64,000 nt of DNA from Verrucomicrobium spinosum DSM 4136 = JCM 18804 (GTDB lineage Bacteria > Verrucomicrobiota > Verrucomicrobiia > Verrucomicrobiales > Verrucomicrobiaceae), in NCBI RefSeq assembly GCF_000172155.1, contig NZ_ABIZ01000001.1:62001-126000 (forward strand), written 5' to 3'. The position numbers and the translations under genes were made by a program. How positions within the stretch are numbered: position 1 is the first letter of the stretch; each line of letters begins with the position of its first letter. A model generated the notes under the pieces. The model saw only the letters and a list, made by a program, of their open reading frames with translations, was not told the origin of the DNA and did not search any database. Positions 52,218 through 61,153 of the stretch are shown in pieces.

Positions 52218-53939
52218 TTACAAACTGGATCGCAGGGCTGTCCGCAGTGTTGGTGATGTGTTGCCAACATCAGTTTTCCCGGGGAACTCATACCGCGCCC
52301 GAGTTCCGTCTTCCCACAGGCAATCAAGTTTGCGTTCGGCAGTGAACTTCGCCTGCAGTAGTTTGGCGACGTTGAGGTCGTCCAGCTTCGCTTCATCCGT
52401 CAATGGCCAGCCCCGAGCGGAGGGGGATGCCGCGAAGCGCCAGTACTCGGGTTGTCCGCCGGGGCCGATCACCACGAACTCTGCGGATTGGTGATCCGAC
52501 CTTCCTGTGAGAAAACGCCAGGGACCTTGAGCGAGGACGTCATCTTTGCCGGTAAGAGCGACGACTCGCCGACTTCCCGGATGCAGGATCAACCTGGCCA
52601 CGGTGCCCCCGTTCTTCGGAGCACGGACAATGCGGACGTCCGTGGTGCCGAGGGGGAGGGAGTCGATGTAGGGATAGGCGTTGATGCCCGATGTCCTGAG
52701 TTGCTCGACGGTCAAGGGAATCGGACCCCAGTTCTGCACATGATGGGGGATCAGCTCACCGTTGGAGGTGATCAACGGGACCTCTGCGCCAGCAGGGGAG
52801 GCTTGGTCCAATACCTCGAACCGATCTGGTGGCTGGCCTCCATGCTCGTTCCCTTTGATTCGAGAGAATCTCCGGATGCCCGTGAACCGAGTTTCCCAAG
52901 GTTCGTAGGTGGAGGAGTAGCCCACGGCAATGCCATGGGACGTGGAGTATAAGGGGGAGGTGGTAAAAGGGGTGCAGGCGGTTTGGCGCCAGCCTTCCTG
53001 AATTTTCGTGAAACACTCGTAGTAGAGCGTTCCTCGTTCGTCGTGGCGCAGGAGGGCGACCTGGCGATCCGTCGCAAAGCCGACAGAAGGCGTTTGCCAC
53101 GTCGTCATGAGATCCATGCTGGAACTGCGTTGGAGCACTTCAGGGTGGCCGCCATCGGGAAGCCAGACCAGCGATTCCTGGGGCTCTCCAGGTTGAGTGG
53201 GGGCGTTGATGATGTAAATCAAGCCATTGTTCAGCCGACAGTACTTGGAGACTTTCAGATCATAGCCAGGAGACGGTAGTGCGGGTTTCGTTCCATCCAG
53301 GGGCAAGCCAAGATGAGTCACGTCGATCGCCGAACCGCCCGGCTCCCGTGAGGCTTTCAAGGTGTGAGGTTCCTCCTCGCTCACCGTTACCAACAGCGGG
53401 GGCTGCGAAGAGGAATAGGTTAGCTCCAGTTCCCCCGGCGACTTGATAGTGATCTTGCGATCCCTGGCGTGTGTGACCTGATGCAGCAAGGCAGATCGGA
53501 TGACGACGTAAGTTGGAGTGGCGGCACCGGGCTTCCACGCAAGGAGGAGGTGATGCGAGTGCTCTTGCTCCAGCAGGGCCAGAACCTGATCGCCTACGCG
53601 GTTTACGGTGATGAGGTGGCCAGGGAGTGGGCTCGCATCGTTCCCGCTGTATCGCGGTGGATTGTCCCAAAGCCGGATCGTTTTGCCCTCAGGGGAATGA
53701 TAGATGAGTTCGCCCCGAAAGCCGCCGAAGTGCTCCCTTGCACTCAGAACTACCTTTCCGCCGCCAGGGAGGGGCATCTCGGTGGAGCGTGTGCCAGAGT
53801 CGTTCGCAGATGGGGCGGTGGTTGGAGAGGGAGTGGAAGCGGGCAGCGAGGAGGGCTCTGCCGCAGCGGCGACGTGAAGAGATGGACTGGCCAGGACGCA
53901 GGCACAGCCAACCAGGGAGAGAAGGGATTTAGGGGGCAT
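52218..53939 (-). CDS. Large exported protein, probable beta-propeller, unknown function
   Basis: 573 residues from the ATG at 53939 (MPPKSLLSLVGCACVLASPSL), a signal peptide; an ATG six codons upstream is an alternative. A Ser/Pro/Thr-rich linker follows (PSSLPASTPSPTTAPSAND). The rest is beta-rich with repeated short patterns (LITVNRVGDQVLALLEQE, LVWLPDGGHPEVLQ, FATDRQVALLRHDERGTLYY, VRIVRAPKNGGTVARLILH), which suggests propeller blades, but no named family is recognised. The product is probably periplasmic or on the cell surface. It is convergent with the small exported gene at 51721. Confidence 0.7.
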   Translation of the reverse strand: MPPKSLLSLVGCACVLASPSLHVAAAAEPSSLPASTPSPTTAPSANDSGTRSTEMPLPGGGKVVLSAREHFGGFRGELIYHSPEGKTIRLWDNPPRYSGNDASPLPGHLITVNRVGDQVLALLEQEHSHHLLLAWKPGAATPTYVVIRSALLHQVTHARDRKITIKSPGELELTYSSSQPPLLVTVSEEEPHTLKASREPGGSAIDVTHLGLPLDGTKPALPSPGYDLKVSKYCRLNNGLIYIINAPTQPGEPQESLVWLPDGGHPEVLQRSSSMDLMTTWQTPSVGFATDRQVALLRHDERGTLYYECFTKIQEGWRQTACTPFTTSPLYSTSHGIAVGYSSTYEPWETRFTGIRRFSRIKGNEHGGQPPDRFEVLDQASPAGAEVPLITSNGELIPHHVQNWGPIPLTVEQLRTSGINAYPYIDSLPLGTTDVRIVRAPKNGGTVARLILHPGSRRVVALTGKDDVLAQGPWRFLTGRSDHQSAEFVVIGPGGQPEYWRFAASPSARGWPLTDEAKLDDLNVAKLLQAKFTAERKLDCLWEDGTRARYEFPGKTDVGNTSPTLRTALRSSL

Positions 53940-54316
53940 GCCGTGGAGAAAAAGCATGCCAGTGCTGTGAAGCGATTGCCAGCGCGAAATGCAGTGGGGC
54001 GGGAGGATCGGTGATGCAGGGTGAGAGCGACGGTTTGTGGAACTCGCTTCGGAGTTCCCAGCTTCTTGGCAAGCGCACCCAGGGTGGCGACCGCTTCGCG
54101 GTCTGACCTTGGGCTTGGTTGTGTGACGCCGTTGGCGTCGGGGTGGCGGGGGGGGGTGGGAGACGAGGGGCGCGTGCACGAGACGGTTGAAGACCCACCT
54201 GACTCACGAGAGCGCATGTTCAGTAAGAGGAGCGAGGGGATTCTTGTCCCGGTCCCGGTCTCGACCAAACGTCCCGTGAAGACTCCTCGTTTACTCAGCG
54301 TCCAAACCTCCCTGCA
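53940..54316. other. Gene-free gap before the hairpin-unit array
   Basis: No gene is supported. Noted are a run of G (about 54149-54157) and short palindromes such as CGACCGCTTCGCGGTCTGA near 54088. Composition is close to that of the array that follows. Confidence 0.45.
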
Positions 54317-55400
54317 ACCTCTGTAGGGCGACCGCCCCGGTTGCCTCAGTCAGGGGTGGCGCGCGGCAAGCGGAGCGCTTGCCCTACAGGGCGTCTGGGG
54401 CGGCGTTGAACTACCAATGGCCCTTGGATGTTCTGTTCCTGACCTCGCCTCCAACTACCCTGGGTTGTAGGGCGACCGCTTCGGTTGCCGCAGTCAGGGG
54501 CAGCGCTCGGCAAGCGGAGCGCTTGCCCTACAGGGCGTCTGATGCGGCGTTGAACGACCAATGGCCCTTGGATGTGCTGCTCCTGACCTCGCCTCCAAAC
54601 ACCCTGGGTTGTAGGGCGACCGCCCCGGTTGCCTCAGTCAGGGGCAGCGCTCGGCAAGCGGGGCGCTTGCCCTACAGGGCGCCAGGGGGGAGTTGAACGA
54701 CCAATGGCCCTTGGATGTGCTGCTCCTGACCACGCATCCAACTACCCTGGGTTGTAGGGCGACCGCCTCGGTTGCCGAATCAGGGGTGGCGCGCGGCAAG
54801 CGGAGCGCTTGCCCTACAGGGCGTCTGGGTGGCGTTGAACGACCAATGGCCCTTGGATGTTCTGTTCCTGACCTCGCCTCCAACCACCTTGGGTTGTAGG
54901 GCGACCGCCTCGGTTGCCGAATCAGGGGTGGCGCGCGGCAAGCGGAGCGCTTGCCCTACAGGGCGTCTGGGTGGCGTTGAACGACCAATGGCCCTTGGAT
55001 GTGCTGCTCCTGACCTCGCCTCCAACCACCTTGGGTTGTAGGGCGACCGCTTCGGTTGCCGAATCAGGGGTGGCGCGCGGCAAGCGGAGCGCTTGCCCTA
55101 CAGGGCGTCTGGGGCGGCGTTGAACGACCAATGGCCCTTGGATGTGCTGCTCCTGACCTCGCATCCAACTACCCTGGGTTGTAGGGCGACCGCTTCGGTT
55201 GCCGAATCAGGGGTGGCGCGCGGCAAGCGGAGCGCTTGCCCTACAGGGCGTCTGGGGTGGCGTTGAACGACCAATGGCCCTTGGATGTGCTGCTCCTGAC
55301 CTCGCATCCAATTGCCCCGGGGTTGTAGGGCGACCGCCTCGGTTGCCTCGGTCAGGGGTCGCTTGTGGCAAGCGGGGCGCTTGCCCTACAGGGTGCTGGG
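54317..55400. repeat. Array of eight ~142-base units each with an 8-bp hairpin
   Basis: Each unit contains TTGTAGGGCGACCGC, a TTGCCGAATCAGGGG-type segment, the hairpin GGCAAGCG-GAG-CGCTTGCC followed by CTACAGGGCG, and the tail GAACGACCAATGGCCCTTGG. Hairpins begin at 54365, 54509, 54653, 54795, 54937, 55079, 55222 and 55367, so spacing is 142-145. The stem is invariant in all eight; the loop is GAG in six and GGG in two. All units are in the same orientation. Open frames across them are artefacts of the repeat. Confidence 0.95.
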
Positions 55401-55612
55401 CGATGGGGACGCGGCGTCGAAGCAGCGCGCCAGTCGCTCCGCTTTCCCTCGGCGGTTGTGGGTGCTGGCACCGACCGCCGCGCCTTGCTCTGACCCTGCC
55501 GCACGGCGGCCGGGGTTCGTGATTCCTCTGAGAAAATCTCGAGCGATCACGTTTCATCCTTGCTCATCCGGTCATTGCACGGGTGTGGACATCGATCTGC
55601 CTTTGTCATGTC

Positions 55613-56950
55613 ATGAACGCCTGCACCCGCTTCCTCCAGCACCGCCTGTTCCCGTTGGTCCAGGTTTTCGCCATCACGACCGTCGTGTTCCTGCCGCTCT
55701 CCGCCCACGCCTGGGGGGAGCCGCATCTGGCCATCACGAAGGCGGCCACGGAGGTGCTGCCGGACTGGCAGAAAGAACTGCTGGGCCCCGAGATGGAAAT
55801 GCTGGCGGGCAAGTACTGCCTGATCCCCGATGAGGTGTACACGGACAAGGAGAATGCCAGGTACGCGGCGATGCCGGAGACGCGGCCGGGGGAGGTGTAC
55901 CTGCTCAACCTGCATCTGCCGGATGCCTCCCAGGCGGTGAATCTGGACGCGCTGCGTTATTTCATGGGCCGGGCGGTGGCGGCGCTCAAGGCGGGGCAGA
56001 CGACCGATGCGGCCAAGTACCTGGGCACGATCTGCCACCAGCTGGAGGACTACGGCAGCCCGTCGCATACGGTTCCGGGTGATAACATGTTCACCCTGCT
56101 CACCCAGTTCCTGCCGCCGCCTGACGACATGAAGGGCCTGCCCATGCACGGTCCCATCGAAAACGGGACGCTGGACGTGAAGATCCCCGGCTACAAACCG
56201 CAACTGCTGGGCCTGAGTGTGGAGGAGGCCTCATGGCGTCTGCTGCACCGCATCCACGAAGGCATCCTCAATGCCCGGCAGACCACCCTCCCCATCCTGC
56301 AGGCGCTCTATGCGAAAGACCCGGAGACGGTGAAGACCTGGCAGATGAAGGCGGCGGTGGTGGATGCGCAGGTCACGGCGGATGCGCTCTACACCGTGCT
56401 CTGCCTGGCCCAGGAGCGTGGCGAGCCCGCGGAGCTGACGGCATTGCGCGATGTGGACATCGCGGGCTTCTTTCCCATCGAGGCCGTGAACCTCTACTAC
56501 CCCCAATCGCAGTTCGCCGGCTCACCGAACTGGGGCTGTGCCCGCAGCGGGTTCCTCATGGAGAAAGGCACCCGTCCCGTTCCCCTGAAGCTGGCTGCCC
56601 CTGCTGCCACACGCGACAACGCACCCGCAGAGACCCGCGAACTCACCCGCGGCATCAGCGTGGTGATGGGCAAGACCCTGACCTTCCCTCTGCCCAAGAA
56701 TGTCTATGGCCGCTTCACCGTGCTGGCCGGGTTGCACCCTGAACTGGGGGCCAGGGGGCGCGTCGAATTCACGGTGCTGGGCGATGGCAAACCGCTCGGC
56801 AGTGTCACCGTCAACGGCACGGATCCCGCGCAGCTCATGACCTGTGACCTCACCGGTATTTCCTCGCTACAGCTCCTCGCGAAGGGGCGGGGGCTTGATC
56901 CCAAGGCGAACTACGCCATCTGGGGAGAGCCGAGGGTCGGTAAGAGGTAA
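55613..56950 (+). CDS. Exported P1-nuclease/phospholipase-C-like protein with NPCBM-like domain
   Basis: 445 residues from the ATG at 55613. The signal peptide ends near LSAHA, so the mature protein begins WGEPHLAITK; a Trp at the very N terminus is the first zinc ligand in P1 nuclease and phospholipase C. Further likely ligands are in LGTICHQLEDYGSPSHT (H, D and H). The C-terminal 110 residues (NVYGRFTVLAGLHPELGARG to YAIWGEPRV) resemble an NPCBM carbohydrate-binding domain. It probably cleaves phosphoesters outside the cytoplasm. The stop codon lies inside a heptad repeat. Confidence 0.72.
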   Translation: MNACTRFLQHRLFPLVQVFAITTVVFLPLSAHAWGEPHLAITKAATEVLPDWQKELLGPEMEMLAGKYCLIPDEVYTDKENARYAAMPETRPGEVYLLNLHLPDASQAVNLDALRYFMGRAVAALKAGQTTDAAKYLGTICHQLEDYGSPSHTVPGDNMFTLLTQFLPPPDDMKGLPMHGPIENGTLDVKIPGYKPQLLGLSVEEASWRLLHRIHEGILNARQTTLPILQALYAKDPETVKTWQMKAAVVDAQVTADALYTVLCLAQERGEPAELTALRDVDIAGFFPIEAVNLYYPQSQFAGSPNWGCARSGFLMEKGTRPVPLKLAAPAATRDNAPAETRELTRGISVVMGKTLTFPLPKNVYGRFTVLAGLHPELGARGRVEFTVLGDGKPLGSVTVNGTDPAQLMTCDLTGISSLQLLAKGRGLDPKANYAIWGEPRVGKR

Positions 56951-56987
56951 ATGGTAAGAGGTGAGCGGTGAATGGTAAGCGGAAAGC
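56939..56987. repeat. Heptad-period repeat overlapping the P1/PLC-like stop codon
   Basis: Seven 7-base units: GGTAAGA, GGTAAAT, GGTAAGA, GGTGAGC, GGTGAAT, GGTAAGC, GGAAAGC. The stop codon TAA (56948-56950) lies in unit 2. Confidence 0.9.
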
Positions 56988-57012
56988 AACGAGCCAGGGC
57001 GAATATGTTGGC

Positions 57013-57060
57013 CTGACGCACTGACGCACTGACCTGCCGACGCACTGGTTTACTGAGCTC
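57013..57060. repeat. Octad-period repeat overlapping the lpxD stop codon
   Basis: Six 8-base units: CTGACGCA, CTGACGCA, CTGACCTG, CCGACGCA, CTGGTTTA, CTGAGCTC. The lpxD stop (TTA on this strand, 57050-57052) lies in unit 5. The unit resembles the octad at 49000-49047 and the reverse complement of the array at 7997. Confidence 0.85.
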
Positions 57061-58087
57061 CGTTCTTCCGTGCTTGTTCGAGGTTCCGGACGCGTTCCAT
57101 GAGCTCGGGGAGCTGGCGGCCGGCGACCATGCGGCGGCGTTCTTCCATGACGGGGGTGGCGGGGAAGCCCATGTAGGTTCCTGAACCGGGGGGGAGGTCC
57201 TTGGTCACGACCGTGCGGGCGGCGAGTGTGCACTGGGAACCGATGCTGACATGACCGGCGACACCGGACTGTGCAGCGATGACGACGTAGTCGCCCACCC
57301 GGGAACTGCCGGCGATGCCGCAGCCGGCGATAATGATGCAATGCTTGCCCACCACCACGTTGTGGGCGATCTGCACCTGGTTGTCGATCTTGGTGCCTTC
57401 TCCGATCCAGGTGCGGCCGAAGCGGGCGCGGTCCACGGTGGAGCTGGCACCGATCTCCACGTCATCGTCGAGCTGGACGATGCCGGACTGGCGCACCTTC
57501 CGGTGGCGGCCATCCTTGAACACATAGCCAAAGCCATCGGCCCCAATCACGGAGCTGGAGTGGAGGACGACGCGGTCACCGAGCTGGCAGCCTTCATGCA
57601 CCGTGGAGTTGGCGTGCATGCGGCAGTCTTCGCCCATGGAGACACCCCGGCCGACAAAACAGCCGGCACCTACCTCGGAGCCGTCGCCGATGTGGACACC
57701 GTCTTCAATCACCGCGTTTGGGCCGATCTTTATCTTGTCCAGGTTCGTGTCCACGCAATTGCCCACCACAGCAGAGGCATGAACGCCGGGGGTGAAGGGT
57801 TCGGGCTGGAGGCCGAAGCGCTCCGTGACGGTCTCAAAGGCCACGGAGGGATTCTGAACGCCCAGACAAACCACATTTTCCGGAAACACGGTCCAGTCCA
57901 TGGGCATGAGGACGGCGGTGGCCTGGGTCTGTTCCAACAGGCGGCGGTACCGCATGTCGCTAAAGAAACTCAGGTCTCCGGGGCCGGCTTCTTTCAGTGA
58001 GGCAAAGCCTGAAATGAGCGTGCTAATGCTACCGGACAACAGCTGTGCCGGAAGAAGAGCCATGAGTTCCGACACGGGGATGTACAT
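57050..58087 (-). CDS. lpxD: UDP-3-O-acylglucosamine N-acyltransferase
   Basis: 345 residues from the ATG at 58087 (MYIPVSELMALLPAQL), chosen because the family starts at this point and an AAGGGG sequence precedes it; ATG 58114 is possible. The N-terminal domain (about 1-100) has the uridine-binding fold. A left-handed beta helix of hexapeptide repeats (about 105-300) includes IGPNAVIEDGVHIGDGSEVG, VIGADGFGYVF and the catalytic His in IDNQVQIAHNVVVGKH. LpxD adds the second 3-hydroxyacyl chain in lipid A synthesis. This supports a Gram-negative outer membrane. Other lpx genes are not adjacent. Confidence 0.96.
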   Translation of the reverse strand: MYIPVSELMALLPAQLLSGSISTLISGFASLKEAGPGDLSFFSDMRYRRLLEQTQATAVLMPMDWTVFPENVVCLGVQNPSVAFETVTERFGLQPEPFTPGVHASAVVGNCVDTNLDKIKIGPNAVIEDGVHIGDGSEVGAGCFVGRGVSMGEDCRMHANSTVHEGCQLGDRVVLHSSSVIGADGFGYVFKDGRHRKVRQSGIVQLDDDVEIGASSTVDRARFGRTWIGEGTKIDNQVQIAHNVVVGKHCIIIAGCGIAGSSRVGDYVVIAAQSGVAGHVSIGSQCTLAARTVVTKDLPPGSGTYMGFPATPVMEERRRMVAGRQLPELMERVRNLEQARKNGAQ

Positions 58088-58325
58088 CGCCCCTTTTCGC
58101 ATAGTCGCCGCCATATGATAGGGATTTGACAGTAAAAGTGTATCAGGGGTTCATCTTGAGGAGTGAGAAACGGGTTGCGCATTCCTGCACAGGGCGGAAG
58201 GAACAGGGAGCCCACGGGGGTTTTGCGCCTGTGCGGACGCAGCCTGCCCTTCCCAGTGGATGAGAAGAGATGGCCATGCGGTCATCGCCAGGGTGATGAT
58301 CCGGCTTTTCCGTTCTGCCTGTCTG

Positions 58326-59393
58326 ATGCAACGCTTCCTCTGCCCCTGCGGCAACACCTTGTTCTTCGACAGCACGTCGTGTCTGGCCTGCCGTCGCCCG
58401 GTGGCCTGTGATCCGGTCCGGAAGGCCTTTGTGGTGCTGGAGTCTGCCGGTGCCGCTCCTGCGCGGCTGTGCGCCAACGGTGTACGATATGGGGTGTGCA
58501 ACTGGCTGGCCCTGCCCGGGCAGCAGGGGGGCTTGTGCCTCTCCTGCCGGATGGACCGGATGATCCCCAATCTGGGGGACCCCCGCAATGTGATGCTGTG
58601 GGGCAAGGTGGAGGCGGCCAAGCGACGGTTGATCTTTGAGTTGATCGGTCTGGGTATTCCCATGACGCCAGGCGGGCGCAACGTCATTGACGGGCTGACC
58701 TTCCGCATCGTCAGCACCCGGCTGGACTCAGGCGTGACGATGGGGCACTTGAACGGATTGATCACGGTGAATCTGGAGGAGGCGGACGACACCTACCGGC
58801 AGATCAACCGCCAGACCCTGGGCGAAGAGAGCCGCACCCTTTTGGGGCATTTCCGTCATGAGAGCGGTCACTTTGTGTGGCAGCAGTGGTTTGATGCCCT
58901 GCCCTGGAATCACGCGCACCGGCTGGCGTTCAGGGAGTGTTTTGGGGATGAGCGCCAGGACTACAGCTGGGCGCTCTATCACCACTATGCGGTGGGGAAC
59001 GCCTGCTCCCCGGACAACTTCATCAGCGCCTATGCCTCCTGTCACCCATGGGAGGACTGGGCGGAGACCTGGGCGCACTATCTGCAGATGATGGACGGCC
59101 TGCAGACCTTTCACAGTCTGGGGCTGGACCTGTCCCAGCTGACGCTGACCTGTGACCAGTTCGAGCCCACAACGGTGGCGCTGCCCGGGGTGCTCGGCGG
59201 CCGGAAGCTGGATGATGCAGGATTCCTCCTGAACCTGTCCGCGTGGCTGCAGGTGGCGGCGGTGCTCAATGAGCTGTCTGCCAGCGCAGGACAGCCGATG
59301 CTCTATCCCTTTGTGATTGACGGGGGTGTGGCCCGCAAGCTCCGGCTCATCCACTATTTTGTGCAAACGTGCCGCCAGGGGACGGGACCATGA
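58326..59393 (+). CDS. Zinc-ribbon putative metallopeptidase
   Basis: 355 residues from the ATG at 58326 (MQRFLCPCGNTLFFDSTSCLAC). Eight cysteines in pairs (CPC, CLAC, then VCNW and LCLSC) form an N-terminal zinc-ribbon region of about 100 residues. The peptidase motif is FRHESGHFVWQQWF (HESGH), and DERQDYSWALYHHYAVGNA follows. The conserved WEDWAETWAHYLQM block downstream carries the likely third ligand Glu. This is the putative zinc-binding peptidase family (PF15887 type), which is cytoplasmic and has no proven substrate. Length fits the family. Confidence 0.88.
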   Translation: MQRFLCPCGNTLFFDSTSCLACRRPVACDPVRKAFVVLESAGAAPARLCANGVRYGVCNWLALPGQQGGLCLSCRMDRMIPNLGDPRNVMLWGKVEAAKRRLIFELIGLGIPMTPGGRNVIDGLTFRIVSTRLDSGVTMGHLNGLITVNLEEADDTYRQINRQTLGEESRTLLGHFRHESGHFVWQQWFDALPWNHAHRLAFRECFGDERQDYSWALYHHYAVGNACSPDNFISAYASCHPWEDWAETWAHYLQMMDGLQTFHSLGLDLSQLTLTCDQFEPTTVALPGVLGGRKLDDAGFLLNLSAWLQVAAVLNELSASAGQPMLYPFVIDGGVARKLRLIHYFVQTCRQGTGP

Positions 59394-59630
59394 TGAGAAT
59401 CAGGCCCCGGCGAAGATCATGAGGTTGAGCTGATTCCGGCCTTGCGGGCATATTAATCAAAACTAATGCTATCTTTCGCCCGGAAGAGGACGATGCTGCG
59501 GCAGCTAGAACAGCTGTCCAATCAAAGGCATGGTAGGTCACCCTGATGAACGTTGTGTTCGTGAGTGATTTGAAACCCGGCAACTCGGGAACAGTCCAAG
59601 ACGCAAGCAGAGGGTCCGAGCACCAATACT
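59394..59630 (+). promoter_or_regulatory. Leader region of the RRM gene
   Basis: A 237-base gap precedes the RRM gene. It has an AT-rich stretch (CATATTAATC at about 59449, TTGAGC 18 bases upstream) that could be a weak promoter. The putative transcript would then have a leader of about 170 bases with small palindromes (GCAGCTAGAACAGCTG near 59501). Evidence is weak. Confidence 0.3.
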
Positions 59631-59933
59631 ATGAACACCAAAATGTACGTCGGCAACCTGCCATGGACTGCTACTGAAGATGACGTCCGCAGCCTTTTCT
59701 CCGCCCACGGTGAAGTTCGAGAAGTCAACATGCCCACCGACCGCACCTCCGGGCGCCCGCGTGGTTTCGCGTTTGTCACCATGGACTCCGCCGATGCCAT
59801 GCAGGGGGCCATCCGCGCTCTGGGCGGCAAGGAATGGATGCAGCGCAAGCTTGAAGTCTCTGAGGCGCGTCCGCGTACGGACCGCCCTGAGGGCCAGTTC
59901 AGCAACAGCGGCAGCGGCGGCGGTCGCTGGTAA
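59631..59933 (+). CDS. RRM RNA-binding protein
   Basis: 100 residues. A single RNA-recognition motif fills residues 3-82: RNP2 is MYVGNL and RNP1 is RPRGFAFV, with the aromatic residues required for stacking. The last 20 residues are a Gly/Ser-rich tail (GQFSNSGSGGGRW). Bacterial proteins of this kind occur in cyanobacteria, Bacteroidetes and Verrucomicrobia and are often cold- or stress-regulated, but the target RNAs are unknown. A strong terminator follows 43 bases after the stop. Confidence 0.95.
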   Translation: MNTKMYVGNLPWTATEDDVRSLFSAHGEVREVNMPTDRTSGRPRGFAFVTMDSADAMQGAIRALGGKEWMQRKLEVSEARPRTDRPEGQFSNSGSGGGRW

Positions 59934-59975
59934 GTCCAGTGTGATGGCGGGGAAAGCCTTCCCCCCCATTTGCTT

Positions 59976-60008
59976 GAGAGGGTGTCATCTCGCATGACCC
60001 CTCTTTTA
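59976..60008 (+). terminator. Intrinsic terminator after the RRM gene
   Basis: AGAGGG-T-GTCAT (59977-59988) pairs with ATGAC-CCCTCT (59994-60004) with a single T bulge and a five-base loop, followed by TTTTATTATTT. Confidence 0.8.
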
Positions 60009-60123
60009 TTATTTCACGGACGCTTCCCGCCTCGTGGGATTTGTCGTCTGTAGTGGGATCGAACCCCAAGGGGTGCCTCCCCCAGTGCACCAAACTGGAG
60101 GCCGCCAGAGGCCCGAGTCCATC

Positions 60124-60351
60124 ATGAAACATTTCCGCATCTGGTTCATTTGCGGGCGGGTCTGTCTGCACGACGCTGACAGTTATGCGGAGGCCGGAGG
60201 TTGCGTGACCTTCTACCGCGGGGCGCAACGCACCCCCAGTGCCTGCCATGTGATGGCGATCATTGACCGGATAGAGGAATCAGAGTCCGGCTCTCCTTTT
60301 CCTGTGTCTCCGTGTCCCGTCGTGGAGGGGCACATGAGGCCGCCAGTGTAG
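60124..60351 (+). CDS. Possible small protein, unknown
   Basis: 75 residues from the ATG at 60124 (MKHFRIWFICGRVCLHDADS). The N terminus looks like a short alpha/beta unit with alternating hydrophobic residues and an ACHVMAIIDRIEE helix, a pattern seen in small uncharacterised proteins with a FRIxF...DA motif. The end becomes Pro/Ser-rich and runs into the second hairpin array, where the stop lies. No Shine-Dalgarno sequence is clear. Confidence 0.35.
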   Translation: MKHFRIWFICGRVCLHDADSYAEAGGCVTFYRGAQRTPSACHVMAIIDRIEESESGSPFPVSPCPVVEGHMRPPV

Positions 60352-60957
60352 CGCGCGTGGCAAGCGGGGCGCTTGCCCTACAGGGCGTCAGGGGCGGGTT
60401 GGGTGTGCGAAGGTCTTTGGGGGTTCTGTTTTCGGCCGCGGATCCAGCGATCTTGGGTTGTAGGGTTGCCGAATCAGGGGTGGCGCGTGGCAAGCGGGGC
60501 GCTTGCCCTACAGGGCGTCTGGGGCGGCGTTGGGTGTGCGAAGGTCTTTGGGGGCTCTGTTTTCGGCCGCGGATCCAGCCATCTTGGGTTGTAGGGCGAC
60601 CGCCTCGGTTGCCGAATCAGGGGTGGCGCGTGGCAAGCGGGGCGCTTGCCCTACAGGGTGTCAGGGGTGGGTTGGGTGAGCGAAGGTCTTTGGGGGTTCT
60701 GTTTTCGGCCGCGGATTCAACCACCCTGGGTCTGTAGGGCGACCGCCTCGGTTGCCGAATCAGGGGCAGCGCGTGGCAAGCGGAGCGCTTGCCCTACAGG
60801 GTGTCCGGGGTGGGTTGGGTGAGCGAAGGTCTTTGGATGTTCTGCTCCTGACCTCGCATCCAACTACCTTGGGTTGTAGGGCGACCGCCTCGGTTGCCGA
60901 ATCAGGGGTGGCGCGTGGCAAGCGGGGCGCTTGCCCTACAGGGCGTCAGGGAAGGCG
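60352..60957. repeat. Array of five hairpin units, second locus
   Basis: Five copies of the same hairpin unit as at 54317-55400, starting at 60359, 60489, 60632, 60775 and 60917 (spacing 130, 143, 143, 142). The short first spacing is due to loss of about 13 bases from the GGGCGACCGCCTCGGTTG segment. Spacer tails differ from the first array (GGTCTTTGGGGGTTCTG and TTTTCGGCCGCGGAT), but the fourth unit's tail is a hybrid of both types. Orientation is the same as in the first array. Confidence 0.93.
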
Positions 60958-60978
60958 AAGCTTGCAGACGCTTCAGCG

Positions 60979-61153
60979 AGTGCCTCCTCACGTGGACAAC
61001 TACAGGGGCGCTGGGTGGTGGGGGATCAAACACCAGTGGGTGGGAGGAGAGGCGCGAGCCATCAGGCTGGGTGCGGATACAGAAGGTGTTTGAGAATTCC
61101 TTCTGCCGTGAGGACAACAAGGCCGGTCGTAGTTGTCGACGTGAGGAGGCACT
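60979..61153. mobile_element. MITE-like element with 25-base terminal inverted repeats
   Basis: AGTGCCTCCTCACGTGGACA and the five following bases (60979-61003) match, as reverse complement with a single mismatch, the segment from GTAGTTGTCGACGTGAGG at 61129-61153. The 125 bases between encode nothing recognisable. The total length of 175 bases fits a non-autonomous miniature element or an IS remnant. It immediately follows the hairpin array. Confidence 0.7.

Noticed and set aside
54346-55557. Many 70-110-residue open frames across the hairpin-unit array
   Set aside because: They are repeats of one another in several frames, tied to the DNA unit and not to codon structure.
60048-60110. tRNA-like T-arm (GGGATCGAACCCC) that might mark a minus-strand tRNA or tmRNA end
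   Set aside because: The T-stem has an internal mismatch, no acceptor, anticodon or D arm could be folded around it, and no CCA end is present.
54317-60957. The hairpin arrays as a CRISPR
   Set aside because: The repeated part is about 142 bases, spacers are not unique and no cas genes are nearby.
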